This document shows, piece after piece, positions 1-12,570 of a DNA stretch of 64,000 nt. Position 1 is the stretch's first letter. The number at the start of each line of letters is the position of its first letter. The stretch covers positions 930,001 through 994,000 of the forward strand of contig NW_026570236.1 of assembly GCF_019649055.1 (NCBI RefSeq). The letters run 5' to 3'. The notes below the pieces were generated by a model that saw nothing but the letters and a program-made list of their open reading frames with translations, was not told the origin of the DNA and did not search any database. The translations under genes and the position numbers were made by a program. Source of the stretch: Paramacrobiotus metropolitanus. Lineage: Eukaryota > Tardigrada > Eutardigrada > Parachela > Macrobiotidae.

Positions 1-131
1 AGCGCGGAGGCTTTACGGTAACTTCGCAAGTTATCGTCGTGGCTGAAGCGGTCTTGCGCTAAACGTCACGAATTTGGGGAGGAGCCACAAATATCAGCAG
101 TAAAACTTTAGAGCTACTGAAAAATTAACCT

Positions 132-2760
132 CTATAATGTCTCCACCTCGCACTCCTCGTAGCTCACACATAGGTCAATCTGTTTCGCGCAAGTATGGGC
201 CCGCGGCGCACGCACAAATCTTGGATTTTGTCCGGAAACAACTTCTGCATTAGCAGACTCGAAAAACTCAACAGAGATCTTGAATTTCAACTGATCCGTA
301 CCAACGATGAACCGCATCAGCTTCCGCAACATGTCAGTATCAGAACTAAGAACGAACTGTTGGAATCGTTTGAAAGTATCAACAACTTGCTCCGGCACAC
401 TGTTAGAGGAAACACTGTTAGAGGCACACTGTTAGAGGAAACGGGTTTGAAGGCGGACAAAAATTCGTCTGCTGTAGACACGATCGTGAAAACCGAAGTC
501 TCGCATTCTTCCCAACATCCAGCTTCTTTCATTCTCTAAAAAACAACAACGCCATATACTCAAAGCCTTAAGCTGAGGTTTTTACTTATATTTCGATGAA
601 GTTCATTTGGTTAAAGCCACATCGAACTTGCGACAATGCCGGCTCGTATCTCCCAGTTAATTCGTCGTAGCAAATTTTTTCCGCAAGGTCTCTCCAAATC
701 AGGCCTCTAGCAGGGTACTCCTTTATTCAAGAAAATTGCATTATATAGTACTAAAACAAGCCGACTTCAAGTGCAACGTTTACCTCAACTGCATTTGCTA
801 ATAGCCAAGTCCTCACGCCAGGAAATTTCAAATCGTCATTTTCCGGATCTTCAGAAGCTTTCATAAAGAGGTGGGCAGCCAGTTTTGCAATAAACGGACT
901 TTTCTGTATAATTTGAGTGTTGTCGAGGAATATCCCATCCACAGACGAAAAAGTTGTACATCAAGCCAGGCCGGAAAGCCGCCGTCGTGAAGAACAAAGT
1001 GGAAAATTAGTTTACCGATCGCAACAAATATTTCATGATTTAATGGCGTTCCAGATGACGGCATTTTTGAATTCTCACCTTTAAAAAGGTAACCAACTCC
1101 CCGCAGGTGGTACTCAAGGAGGTTTTCCAAGAAATCAGCAGTGAAACCTCGAAACAGCCCTTTGACATCAACCGGGCGTTGAGCGCTTGGTATTCTGGAA
1201 CATTTAAATTGTATTACTTGCAAATATCAAAAATATGTGTGATGATAATTACCCCTCGGTTTTTAATTCGATTTGCGGCTCGCTGAGTAGATCTTGCGGT
1301 CGCGCTGTCATATACCACGACAATAAGCTTCTTGTTGGGTCCGTTTCGCCCACAGGAATTGTGACAAAATCAGATGGCAGTAATCCGTAGAACGAGCGGG
1401 CGTCATTCAAAAACGATTTTTGGAAAGCGATAAATGTAGTCTTTGGTTCGGAAACAACAATTACGGGCTCTTTTATCCAATCTTCGCAGGATATCTCAGG
1501 CAAACCCAAATCTGGAATTGAGTATGGGAAGTAGTAACATTGACCGCTTGTGTTTGCACGATCAGCAAGATTTTTACCTTCGTTAGATTCTAACGAAAAA
1601 TCAGTGTAAGCTCCATCCGAGGGCGCACTAAGAATCTGTAGAATTTTTTGCAGTATTATGTTTCAAACAGCTTCAAAAGCACCTTTTATTGTACTTTTAG
1701 CTTTTTGGTGTGAGGCTCGCTTTCCAACACGTTAATGGAATCGGTATCCTCGTCTAGTCCCGGCAGATTGTGCTCCGCCGGTGCAAGAAACAATCGTTAC
1801 CGGCGGGCTCCACCTCCTTGCATAGGTTTGCAGCTGTACCTGCAATTGAAGGCTTTTGATGATTGCCGCTATTACCGCTTTAAAACAATGTCGTTACTAC
1901 CGCTCACTCTAACAACACGTTGAGGTCGATTTCCGTCTTCGTGGCAAATACAACCACGCCGAGAGCCGAATTTCTACCATCAGCATTTCGTGAAAGCAGG
2001 TTCCATTGCTGCGTACCCAACATCGGAAACGCTTCCCAAACAGCAGCATCCACAGTTTTTGCGTCACACGGATGTATTAATTGTATTACTTTCATCAAAT
2101 TGTTTTCTGCCATAAACAAGTAATCTGATCTAAATCGCAAAAACATTCATTTAATAAATTGTTTTTGCTACCCAATTTTAAGTATGCTCACTTGGATCGA
2201 TCAGAACGGGGAACGTGGTTGCCCTGAATTCTTGGACACAAAAATACGTCCAGCTCGTAGGGCACCTGAACCACAGCCTTTGGCGAACTTTTTTCGTTGA
2301 TTCGTGGGTTTCGGTTTGCTTTTCCGCTGTACTGAACCCGACCCCGCACTTCATAACGGTTGGCAACGGTTGGAACTGTTGGTAGCAAACCCATGGAACT
2401 CGGTTGCAACCGCTGCAACGACAACGGTGAAATTATCGGCCTCGGTGGTTCGTTCCAACGGGATAAACTTGTGTTAATGGGGGCATTTGGTGCTTCAATT
2501 TCCGCTGCCGATAACTGTGCACTTTCGTTGGCAACACTCAAGCTTCTCCCAGATTGCGTTTCCGCGTTTCGTTGGCAGCACTCAAGCTGCTCCCAGATTG
2601 CGTTTCCGCGTTCTGCAAAATCTCCTTTATATGCAAATGATTTGAAAAGTGCGAGAAATGCTTACTTGTTGAACTTGCACTCGCGTATGTCGCCCAAAGT
2701 AATGATCGCAGCAGCCACACTTGTAAATATTTCCAGTTTCATTGGATTCCCAAGCTGGAC
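132..2760 (-). CDS. HECT-domain E3 ubiquitin ligase (G2E3-like type), multi-exon
   Basis: Ubiquitin ligase whose HECT domain accepts ubiquitin on a cysteine and passes it to substrates. Seen: the 3' end encodes a C-lobe with the segment RAHTCAKQIDL, the catalytic cysteine codon lying at 189-191, and an upstream LMRFIVGTDQL stretch typical of HECT. Further upstream, 861-1195 encodes an N-lobe segment with IFVAIGKLIFHFVLHDGG, and about 600-715 encodes a RDLAEKICYDELTGRYEPAL segment. Introns are short; a 58-bp one lies near 1193-1253, and further donor/acceptor pairs are visible near 1500-1580 and 2624-2770. The frame breaks at a five-base A/T run near 946-953 and near 390-440, where a GTTAGAGG motif is repeated three times. 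Exon order is inferred, so the 5' half is uncertain. It could be a host gene or transposon cargo; the HECT call itself is firm. Confidence 0.75.
2527..2614. repeat. 44-bp tandem duplication in a HECT-gene exon
   Basis: Two adjacent 44-bp copies, 2527-2570 and 2571-2614, differ at only a few bases. Because 44 is not a multiple of three, reading straight through both copies changes frame and meets a stop in the minus-strand exon. The downstream frame stays open only if splicing joins inside the copy at 2527-2570. Confidence 0.7.
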
Positions 2761-2967
2761 AAGCACATCCTGTAACGGAACAAACCACAAAAAAGGGCTT
2801 TACATTGCTCGTCCATGCCGAAGACCCTTAAAAATATATTTTTGAGAAACCATGTGGTTCTTTCATTGAATACTGCTCGATCTGATCTAACTGGGTCACT
2901 GAATAACATCCGTAATCCAACCGCGCTCTCACTTGTCTTTGTCCGCACAAATGGCTTCAGTTTCAGT

Positions 2968-3636
2968 TCATTTCTGTTCGCTTCTACATGAAAACGAATT
3001 TGCTTTGATTATTTCCCAATATTTGTTCGTTTTATGCAACGTTTTCCATGTCCCATCCTTTATAATAAAAGAATAAGAAGGTACACAAAATTCGTGTCTG
3101 TCTCCCTTTTCTGAACGACACAGAAAGCAAAACGTAGATGTCCGTATAGCATTCGATTGCGCAAAGTATGTAGATGAGCCCACAAAAGTCAAATTTGCGA
3201 AAACGAAAACAAATTTCGAGATAAAATCCAAAAACCTAACATGCAAAACCTACGGGAACGTCAAAAACCTGTTAACGCTCTAACTGTCGCCTCGCAGAGT
3301 TTGCGTATGGCTTTGCTAAGACTGGGTCTACAACGCTTCAAACAAGGTTTTATGCTCGAATGTCGCTCGATAGCCTTCACTCGAATTTATGGATAAGTTA
3401 AGTTTGGGAAAACGTTGGACGTAAAAAAATGAATAACCGTCAAATTTAGAAATGCTAAAATGAATCGGTCCTGCTTGAAGCCCGTAGCTGCCACATTCTG
3501 TATTTTCGAAGTGGTTGGCCACCCGCAGACGAATGTGTGAGTTAGAGTGTGCAGTAATGATTCCCAGCATTGTCTGGTGCATTATCTGACTTGGCGGACT
3601 AACATTTTGCAAGTTTAAATTTATAAGCGCTTCCAT
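2968..3636 (-). CDS. possible 5' exons of the HECT gene or a separate small gene
   Basis: Two open stretches on the minus strand (3328-3636 and 2968-3246). The second encodes a cysteine-containing segment (TFCFLCRSEKGDRHEFC) that looks like protein rather than random sequence. The first begins at an ATG at 3636. I do not recognise either. Their position just upstream of the HECT exons, on the same strand, makes them candidates for its amino-terminal region, but no convincing splice pair joins them. Confidence 0.25.
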
Positions 3637-3675
3637 CTTCGAATGTGTAATGGAAATTAAATAAACGTTTTGATA

Positions 3676-6600
3676 ATGCCACGACGTAGTACTTTAACTG
3701 GGCGTAAAGAGTCACGCAACAGAAAGCGCGCAACTGCTACGGAGACCTCTGCGCAGCGGATTCAGCGCCAGCAAGCTGACAGGCAGCGAAATGCCAGGTA
3801 GAATTACCATTATTTGATTTCAAGGTTTTCATGAAGTCATCATGATTTTATGGCAGACGCAGAGCTGTTGAGTGTGTACCAAACACTCCTCTCGGATCAC
3901 TGGAGAGCGCTGCAGAAAACGCTGTCAGGTAAGTTATCCTTTTTGTTTGGCGTTGCAAGCGAGTCTCTGACCGATTGTGGCGTTGGAAAAATTGTAGTTT
4001 ACCTTGCGTTGTTGCGGAGCCCATTGACGTTGTGCCCGCTAACGATGGTCTGCCGTTCCTTCATTCTGAAGGTGATGCTGATGTAGAACGCGAGGTTCGA
4101 GTTACTGTTCGCCGTCAATCTTCGTCAATAATGGCTGCTAGGAGTTTTACGGACGAGTCGGTCGTGCCAACACACTCCCTTGGTCCTATGGATAAGTTGT
4201 GTTCGTTTTGTGAAGCCTTGAACTTCCCTGCGGGAAAGAATTCCAAGTGCTGTCACAAAGGGAAAGTTTGTTTGCCTGGATTATCTATCCCCAACGAGAT
4301 TATTCAGCTGTTAACGGGCACGAACGCAGAGTCGAAAAACTACCGAGACAATATCAGAAAATTCAATTGTGCAAATGCATTTCTTCCTTTGGAGCAAAGC
4401 TCCCCCCGCCGCCCGGGCACGGTCCTTATTCTTTTCGGATACACGGCCAGGTTCATCATTTTGTTGGCGCAGCACAGCTAACCGCAGGAGCCTCCACGAA
4501 GTACGCGAGCCTTTGTTTCATTGATTCTGAGGAGGCTCTTAATCAGCCTTTAAACCGCAGCGAAAACAAGAAGTGTAACCCTCTGATTATGGCTGAGATC
4601 CAAAGAATACTGGCTGTTAATAATCCATACGCGCATCTGTTTCGCCATATGAGCGATGTGTATAAGGATAGTGAAATGTTACCTGCCGAAATGCGTGATA
4701 TTTCTCTGGTGTTTCTGAAAGCAAATGGTGCCGATCCCCGAAGATATAACGATCCACGGACTGGTGAAATTGCAGCGGTGTTTGTGTCTCCAGACGGCGA
4801 ACCACCTGCTGAGCGGGATATTGTGGTATACGTCAAACAGGCACACCCCTCTCGGATTTCCCCCCTGAGCCCTCATTGTGACCCTTTGGTGTATCCCCTA
4901 CTATTTCCTCGCGGAGAGTTTGGTTGGCATCCGGATTTGGTGCACGACCCGCTGCACAGGACAACGCAGCGGACGCGCGTAACGCAGTTGCAGTTTTATT
5001 CTTATCGCTTGGCTATACGTTCTGGATTCAGCGTATTGCACGCGTCTGGCAAGCTATTTCTGCAGTATATTGTTGATGTTTATGTCAGAGTGGAAGCAAA
5101 CCGCTTGCAGTTCATACGTCAGAACCAGAAGCATCTGCGTGCCGAGTCGTATGCCGGTCTGTTGGATCATGTTAACAGCGTTGCCGCTGATAATGATGCT
5201 GCTGCTGGCAAAATTGTTATTTTACCATCATCGTTTATCGGTAGTCCACGAAATATGCAGCAAAATTACCAGGACGCTATGTCCATAGTTCGACGTTACG
5301 GAAAGCCTGACCTTTTCGTTACTTTTACGTGCAATCCCAGATGGCCGGAAATCACGGGTAACCTCCGCAACAACGAAAAAGCAGAATTCCGCCCGGACCT
5401 GATTGCGCGGTAAGAAGGGACGCTTTGTGAACGTTTACAGGCTAGGCGTCTATAGGTGTCGACCGTTGTATACAGGCAGTCTTTCCCAAGTCCTGCTTGA
5501 CCTCAGACTGTCTGCACCGTTAGACAACCGCCCTGTAGTTATCTGCGTGAAGCTAGGTAGGCATGGTAGTGGACCCGACGTGCCGACAGTAAGCAACGGC
5601 TATCGATCACTTCGGCCGTTCTCATTTCGGTCGGAATACACGTCGAGCGCCATTAATTGGCGCCGCACTACATTTCGGTACGCTCACTTCAACATAAATG
5701 AGTATACAAATATTAAAAAACCTAACAATAGTTTAAAGAGCTGAAATTGCCGCGGTGAGCGTTAACCGAAGTAATTCTGTGCGGCCGAAATGTAACGCAG
5801 ACGCGATCACTTACTACCGTGACACTAAATTAATGGCACTATAAGTATAAGTAATTAAAATGTACAGTATATGTTAACTTTGTTCCGTCATATATAGCAG
5901 CCAAGCACGCGTACAGTACACAACAGGCTTTTCGTTTGCAGGGTTTTCAAGTTGAAACTGGACGTGCTCATGAATGACATTTTCAAGAAATCCGTATTTG
6001 GAACTGTCACGGCTTACGTTTACGTAATTGAATTCCAAAAGCGAGGCCTACCACATGCGCACACCCTGTTAATTTTAGCGGCGGAATCTAAATTCGTGAA
6101 TTGGACGACATTGACAGGATAGTATGCGCTGAAATTCCGGACTCTGAAGCATTCTCGCGTTTGTTTGCAGCGGTGAGTTCGACAATGGTGCATGGGCCAT
6201 TTGGGACTATCAATCCCCAGTCACCTTGCATGCAGAATGGCAAATGCACTAAAGGATTCCCCAAAGATTTCTCTTCTGTTACGAAAGAAAACAAGAGCGG
6301 GTACCCTGTATACCAGCGAAGAGACGATGGCAGAAATATAGTCATTAACGGAATTCCAGTCAGTAACCAGTGGACTGTGCCATATAATAAGTGGTTGTCC
6401 AGCAAGTTTAACGCTCACATCAATGTTGAAGTATGCACTACGGTTAAATCGGTAAATTACTTATTCAAGTACGTGTATAAAGGGTACGATTGTGCCAACG
6501 TCCAAATCACCCAGCATTACCAGAGTGGCAACAACGATACGCTCAACTGGAACGAAATCGATACGTTTTTAAATGCCCGCTACGTTAGCGCTCCTGAAAG

Positions 6601-9028
6601 TATGTGGCGATTGAATGAAAATGAAATGCACCGGCAGTCTCATACGATTGAATCATTGAACGATTAGCAGTACATTTACCGGACATGCAGAATGTGATGT
6701 TTGCAGAAGGAAATGAGGTAACCGCAGCGGCAAGAGCGGCAATCTCCCACACGAAGCTCACAGCTTACTTCCAACTCAACAGTGATGAACCATCTGCAAG
6801 GAAGTTTTACTATACCGATATCCCGTTTACCGGGAGTTTTACTATACCGTTTGTTTGGCTCAAGAGCGCGAAGAAGTGGCAGAAACGCAAGCGAGGAGGA
6901 GAATCAGTAATCGGACGGATGTACGCCGTGTGGCCTTCGGATCGCGAGAGATTTTTTCTACGCTTGCTCCTACTTCATATAAAAGGTCACTAAAATGCCG
7001 CTGTTATTGATTTTACCCACATGTTTAGGTATTTCATTATGCACGGTACATATAATTTTCTGTACAGCTGTGAAAATTATGTGTGCACATTAATTAAACC
7101 ATGATTTGCCTTTAGGAGCCACTTCTTTTGAATCCCTACGAACCGTTAACGGAATTCAGTGTGCCAGCTTTCACGAAGCTGCCAAAGCGCTGAAGTTGTT
7201 GGACGACGATTCAGAATGGAATGCAAGCTTAGCGGAAGCCAGTTTGTCTAGCATGCCGAAGGGACTTCGAGAGATGTTTGCATACATTTGCGCATTTTGT
7301 GTACCTGGTGATCCTGTCGCCCTGTTTGACTTGCACAAAGATAGTTTAACAGAAGACTATCGCCGTACATATCCGGAGCAAGAGAGTAGCAACAGGGCGC
7401 TGTGGGATATCGAGTGCGTTCTGACGCAGCACGGACTTAGCTGCAAACAGCTAGGATTTCCACAGCCCACGTGCCCGACAGATATTCCGACTGCCCAATA
7501 TAACCTTGAAGAAGAAACAGCGGAAGCAATGCGATTGGAAACAACTTTAAATCCAGAACAGCGCGCATTTGTGTGTGAAGTGCTTTACGCTATAGATACG
7601 GGGGCGGGCGCAAGGCAATGGTTCCTGGATGGGCCTGGTGGTACAGGTAAAACTTATGTATACCGATACCTTTCGCACACGTTACGAGGGCGTGGGAAAG
7701 AAGTTATTGCGGTAGCCTGGACGGGAATAGCAGCAACTCTACTTAAAGGCGGACGTACCTGTCACTCGGCGTTTAAGTTTCCGCTGAATCTGGATGAGAC
7801 TTCGGTTTCCAGCATCAAACCCGCCTCTCCGGAGGCCCGCCGACTGACCGATGCTGCTTTGATAATATGGGACGAAGCACCCATGGCACCCAAAATGCTC
7901 TTTCGACGCTTGATCGGCTTCTGCGCGACCTAACGAGAAACGATCAGCCATTTGGGGGTAAAACTATTGTTTTTGGAGGAGATTTTCGGCAAGTGCTCCC
8001 AGTGGTACGGCACGGATCGCGAACGAAAATAGTCGAAGAAAGTATCAAGAGAAGTTCTCTTTGGCCTTTCATCACTGTCAGACGATTGACAACTAATATG
8101 CGAACCGGGCCAGAACAGCAGGTTTTCAGCAAATGGCTCCTTGAGTTGGGTAAGTGGTAATGTACTATCAGCCATTTGTGCCTTATATTCAAAGCTGACA
8201 GGTGATCAACAAAATTACATTACCTTTGATTACTTTTCAGGAGATGGCAGACTTCAAACTGTCCCAGATTTAACGGGAGACCTAATTGAAGTTCCGACCG
8301 ACTGTGTGTTTGAAGGTTCAGCTGTTGATTTAGTAAAGGAAGTTTACGGGCAGACCATTGACCCTTTGAATGTTATAGCCCTGGCTGACACCGCCATTTT
8401 GGCCCCAAAAAACGACCATTGCGCGGAGATTAATGACTACGTTGTAAAGCACTTACTGCCTGGAAACGGCCGATCGTATTTCAGTGTTGACTCAGTGGAA
8501 GCTGGAAATGACGACGATTTTGCAGATTATCCCATTTAGTACATTCACAGCTTGACGCCTGCTGGATTGCCACCTCATGGGCTTTTTCTTAAGCCGGGCA
8601 CGGTAGTTTTGTTAATGCGGAACTTCAATGGGAAATCGGAATTGGTTAACGGAACCAGAATGGTTGTTCGGTTTGTACATGACAATCACCTGGATGTGGA
8701 AGTATTGACAGGAGAATGCTTAGGACAGCGCGTCCTTTTACCTCGCATTGTCATAACAACGTCCGATCCTACAATGCCGTTCAGTATTAAGCGGAAACAA
8801 TTTCCTATTCGCGTTGCATTTGCCATGACGATTAACAAATCGCAGGGACAGACACTGAAACGCCTAGGGCTGTATTTACCAGAACCGGTATTTTCTCACG
8901 GACAACTTTACGTGGCATTTTCCAGGGTTTCTTGCTTTTCTGCTATTAGAGTTAAAGTTGTTCCAGGACGAATTCCCGGCAGATCTGGAACCTATACGCG
9001 CAATATAGTGTTTTCTGAAGTTTTGTAA
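3676..9028 (+). pseudogene. Helitron RepHel protein gene (HUH Rep endonuclease + Pif1-family helicase), broken
   Basis: Rep nicks one strand through tyrosines and the helicase unwinds DNA during rolling-circle transposition. Seen in order: a basic amino terminus (3676-3798); a Cys-rich Helitron N region (LGPMDKLCSFCEAL, ~4175-4380); a Rep region ending at 5409; after an intron (5410-5941), the HUH motif GLPHAHTL; the two-tyrosine motif YLFKY (~6458-6475); then the helicase with Walker A GPGGTGKT (~7630-7653), Walker B IIWDEAP (~7861-7881) and a closing AFSRV motif. Introns: 3799-3858 (approximate), 5410-5941, about 6987-7114 and 8150-8240. Breaks: frameshift ~4381-4388, frameshift ~6085-6100, an 8-bp tandem duplication at 6647-6662, a partial duplication near 6805-6855, a one-base loss in the A run at 7890-7893, and an in-frame TAG at 8537-8539. 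Confidence 0.9.
5410..5941 (+). other. 532-bp Helitron intron carrying a TTCGGCCG-type repeat
   Basis: Bounded by GTAAG at 5410 and TTTGCAG ending at 5941. Joining the flanks keeps the Rep frame open, so this is a real intron by frame logic. Inside, 5599-5830 matches the arms of the foldback element at 23885-24929: the 20 bases from 5599 match the reverse complement of its right end (24914-24933) with one difference, and TTCGG/GGCCGAAATG units follow. The insertion probably enlarged a small original intron. Confidence 0.6.
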
Positions 9029-9149
9029 GCGAAAACTATGAATCTGCTGTTAATAGTTCGTACTGCGGTAACTGTTAGTAGGCAGTAGTCGGTGGTTTGA
9101 TAGCTGTTTCAATACGATGATACTGTAACAATAAATTCCGTTACATTAG

Positions 9150-9173
9150 CGCAGTTTGCGCGGGGTCAGCTAG
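9150..9173 (+). terminator. Helitron 3' terminal hairpin and CTAG end
   Basis: GCGCAGTTTGCGC can fold with a GCGCA/TGCGC stem, followed by a short spacer and CTAG, then T in the flank. This is the canonical Helitron 3' terminator layout with insertion between A and T. Confidence 0.8.
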
Positions 9174-9257
9174 TATTCTAAATAAAACTCTCCACGTTAT
9201 ATACGCGTTGTTTTTTTCGAGTTTACTATAACGGAGTCGGCTTCTCTGAACGGATTC

Positions 9258-9655
9258 ATGGAATATGCGGTTGCTTCTTTGCAGAGCGCCGTTAACATAA
9301 TCTATAGTAATCAGCCAGACGAAGATAGGCTTGAAGATCCACTTTTCCAGATTGATGGTTTACAAAGGTACCTTTTGTCGAAATCCCAAAGTAAAGAATC
9401 GCGAATTTGTATCCAGGTGTTAAGAACAACTACAGTTGCAGGCTAACGGATGCAGTCTTTGTTAACGTCAGCACCACAGATGTATCGCAGATTGATATCA
9501 TTCAGAGCGAAATTGCCATTCAGCGAGGAAACGTCCTATTACTATTAGCAGATTTGCCTTAAATCTCCGGTTTTGCCAGTAAGATTACAAAAAACTAACA
9601 CCGGCGGAAGACCTAAATATGACATTCCTGAAGATGATCTGAAGCGTCTACGTGG
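9258..9655 (+). pseudogene. fragment of an unrecognised gene with a GRPKYDIP motif
   Basis: Just past the Helitron end, 9258-9380 encodes an acidic segment (SNQPDEDRLEDPLFQIDGLQ) that ends at a plausible donor (AAAG|GTACC). About 9570-9655 encodes GGRPKYDIPEDDLKRLRGEG. The latter resembles a short helix-turn-helix-like motif (GRPK..IP...L..L...GF) that I associate with transposon-derived and integrase-like invertebrate proteins; that link is from memory and unverified. The remainder of such a protein is absent. It may be the other part of whatever locus the Helitron entered. Confidence 0.3.
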
Positions 9656-9699
9656 AGAAGGATTCAGTCATAGAATTTTTTTTTTACGACATTTTCACT

Positions 9700-10787
9700 T
9701 GCAAGGTGCTTTTTCTTAAAGGTAGAGAATTGCTGCAAATCTAACTTTACTACTTTCCAGAATGAAATGTAACGGTTGTTAAATTTTATATGCACATAAA
9801 TAAAGTGGCAAAATTCGACTCTTCGGCATTTTATTCACGTGAATCCATTAGTGGAGGGCACACTGCATATTGTTGTAAACTAGTAATACATGTTCTGAAA
9901 GCAATACCAACTTGGTCCGCCGCAACAACAGCCCAAAAAAGCGAGCGCTAAATTTTAGCGCTGGCGTCTTTGACTGCAGAAACCCCTGGTATCGTTATCA
10001 GCATTGGGCATCTAGTACACGCCAGACCGTATAGTGAATTAGACCGCCAATTTCTTGGGCCACCCGGCAGTACAGCAGCCGCATCGCGTATAGCTTTACT
10101 TTTGGGGAAAATAGTACGTATGCGCAACAGCAACATTCATAACAAACGCAACATAAGTAAGATAACATACATAACAAGCGTAACACAAGTAACATGACCA
10201 TCATAACAAGCATAACATAACTTACACAAGTAACATAACATACATAACACCTTTTTGCACGAACGGCTCGTCATACACGAACTGTTGCAGCCTACGTTAA
10301 ATTCCATAGAATGATGCACACTTGCACAGCATGTTCGAGATGGGCAACACGAAAACCCACAAACGGGGTTTTATCAAGTTTAAGCTACAAGGACCTAGGT
10401 ACATTCGTTTTGTAGAGAAAAGAATGTGGATTATTCTAGAATCATTTCAACAACACAGAAAACAACGGCAACTTTAGAATCAAGTCAAAGTTCTATGTTA
10501 CTGTCCTGTTATATCACTGTCCTGTTCTTTCACGCAACTAGAAGAATAGTGTTCTGGCAGTAATTCCAGGACCTCCGCGCCTGGGTAGGGACTGAATTGC
10601 AATACAGATTGTATTTTTTTAAAGCACAGGACTCAGCGTAGTGAACGGCTTACAGTACACCTCACGCTGTCATGCTGTAACGTCGTACCAAAGTCTACCA
10701 CTGTAGTCAGTCTTCTTCTGTCTGCCGCTCTATCTGCAACTTGTCGATGTTAAAGGACAAAAATATAATTAGCGTTGCCTGTAACTA
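9700..10787. other. non-coding stretch with an ACATAAC-rich simple repeat
   Basis: No gene recognised. From about 10129 to 10255 there is a degenerate tandem repeat of ACATAAC/ACACAAGTA units. The rest shows no clear repeats or open frames. Confidence 0.4.
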
Positions 10788-10796
10788 AATGGAGTT

Positions 10797-11443
10797 GAGG
10801 AGATGGTGTAATAGAGTAGCTTCAAAAATTCAGTTGACCGTTTCTCCTGCCCATTATGATAGGCAGGCACCATTCAATAATCCCAGACAGCGCATTATAT
10901 AAGTGCATTGTCTTATCAGACTGCTTGCAATACTGGAATCTCTGCAAGCGGGCAAACTTTTTCTACGATGGCATTATGTTGTTACTTGCTAGTTTCTTAT
11001 GCAACATGTCAAACCTTTTATTCGATGGCATTACACTGTACATGGCAACACAGTATACATGATACTAAATTTTGCTGGTACTGATAGGTTCAGTTTGCAG
11101 CACCATCACATCTTGCAGAAGAAAACTTGTTTATTTTTGATAAATTTTGATTGAAATGGTTATGCTGGGCGATTTGATACTGCATTAAATAGTGCAGCGT
11201 GATTCTGAATTGGAAATTTTTATTCTTGTTTGTGTTTCGTTTAAATGTTAATTGTAAACAAATGAAGTTGTTGATGCAGGCCGAATAATAGAACAATGTG
11301 TAGTTTTGAACCAGTAACTATGCAAGTACTTGTATTATCTGTATGTGCTTACAGAATAGAGAGCCATGGCACACCGTTGCTCTCATTGTCAGGAGAGAAA
11401 GCCATTTACGTGATGTCTCTATTACACCATCCCATCTCTGCGT
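10797..11443. mobile_element. 647-bp inverted-repeat element with 9-bp target duplication
   Basis: The left end (from 10797) and right end (to 11443) share an imperfect inverted repeat around GGTGTAATAGAG. The flanks AATGGAGTT at 10788-10796 and 11444-11452 are identical 9-bp direct repeats. Nine-base duplications fit Mutator-like elements, but the interior has no transposase. Confidence 0.5.
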
Positions 11444-11511
11444 AATGGAGTTTTGTTAACATACGGTTTCAAGTTAATCCGCCACGCTTGAGAGAAATCT
11501 CACTGTCTGCT

Positions 11512-11536
11512 ATTATTATTATTATTATTATTATTA
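11512..11536. repeat. ATT microsatellite
   Basis: A run of ATT/TTA trinucleotides immediately precedes the 5' end of the first family A copy. A similar run lies at 12541-12570 and another near 29990-30005, again beside a family A 5' end. Confidence 0.8.
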
Positions 11537-12539
11537 TAAAGACAATTCCTACACCGCCGTTTTTTTCGCCTTTTTTGCCCGACATCTCCTCCCAAACCAT
11601 TCGACCTTTCGGACTGCACGATACCTTAAAAAGCGTGTAAATTCGCATAGGGTGCACTTAAGGTTTTCGTTTTCCGTACTTTTCACTCCCAAAATTACGA
11701 AACTTTTTCGAATCGAATTTCGCCTATTGGCTGTATTAGAAAGTACTTACGGCGAATAGGCGGAATCAGTTATTATTGCGGAAAGAATCACTATGGCAAC
11801 ACGCAATACGTAATACATATTACCACATTTTTGCAAAGTGCTGTTACAGAAAAAAATATGGGTGGAAACAATCTTGCGAATCCGGCATGTTCACATTAGA
11901 ATCTTTGCATTAGCCTTCGCAGCGAACAGCATTTACAAAAAGACAGCATCAGAAGATCAGTTTTTAAAAAAACGAAGTACAGTAAACTCTGTGAGATTGA
12001 GCAACTGCAGAAACTGAACAACTGCGATTATTGAACGCCCGTGTAGGAACCGGCGCCTCCCGTATACAGAAAAAGCTACTGCGAATATTGACAGTTGGTT
12101 ACATTAAACACTTTTGAAGGAACCGGAGATGTTCAGATTACACAGGTTACTGTACGACAATTTAGAAATACGAAAAAATGTTTTTCCGGAATTTCCGCCT
12201 AGAAACATCAATTGATTTAAATTATAGAATAAAACTAAAAACTAAAAAATAGATTAAAACTAGCGGTCGTTGCGAACCACATCATCGCAACTAGCGGTCG
12301 TTGCGAACCGAGCGCGAGCGCCAGTACCACTGGAAATGATATTGGGATCGTGGAACTGGAATAGTGTGACGTACACTCTTCAAGGCTTCAGACAAATTTT
12401 ATGCTCTTGACGAAGGCTTATTTCCAGCACCATTGACCATTGCGGAAATACTGGAAATACACAAATAGGGAAATGCGAAATAGTGGAAATACAAAAATAC
12501 GGAAAGGCGTGACGTAGTACAGACTGATTAATAACAGCA

Positions 12540-12570
<31 letters not shown>

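Larger units (their letters stand above)
3676..9173 (+). mobile_element. Helitron, decayed autonomous copy
   Basis: Rolling-circle transposon. It contains a Rep/helicase gene (3676-9028) and ends in a 3' structure typical of Helitrons: a short GC-rich hairpin (GCGCAGTTTGCGC) about 10 bp before a terminal CTAG at 9170-9173, followed by T. The 5' terminus (TC after A) could not be fixed, so the start given is the first coding ATG. The 532-bp intron holds another repeat. Several reading-frame breaks mean this copy is probably immobile. Confidence 0.85.

Noticed and set aside
3631-3660. Helitron 5' end at ATCTTCGAATG
   Set aside because: TC after A occurs often by chance and nothing else marks the end.
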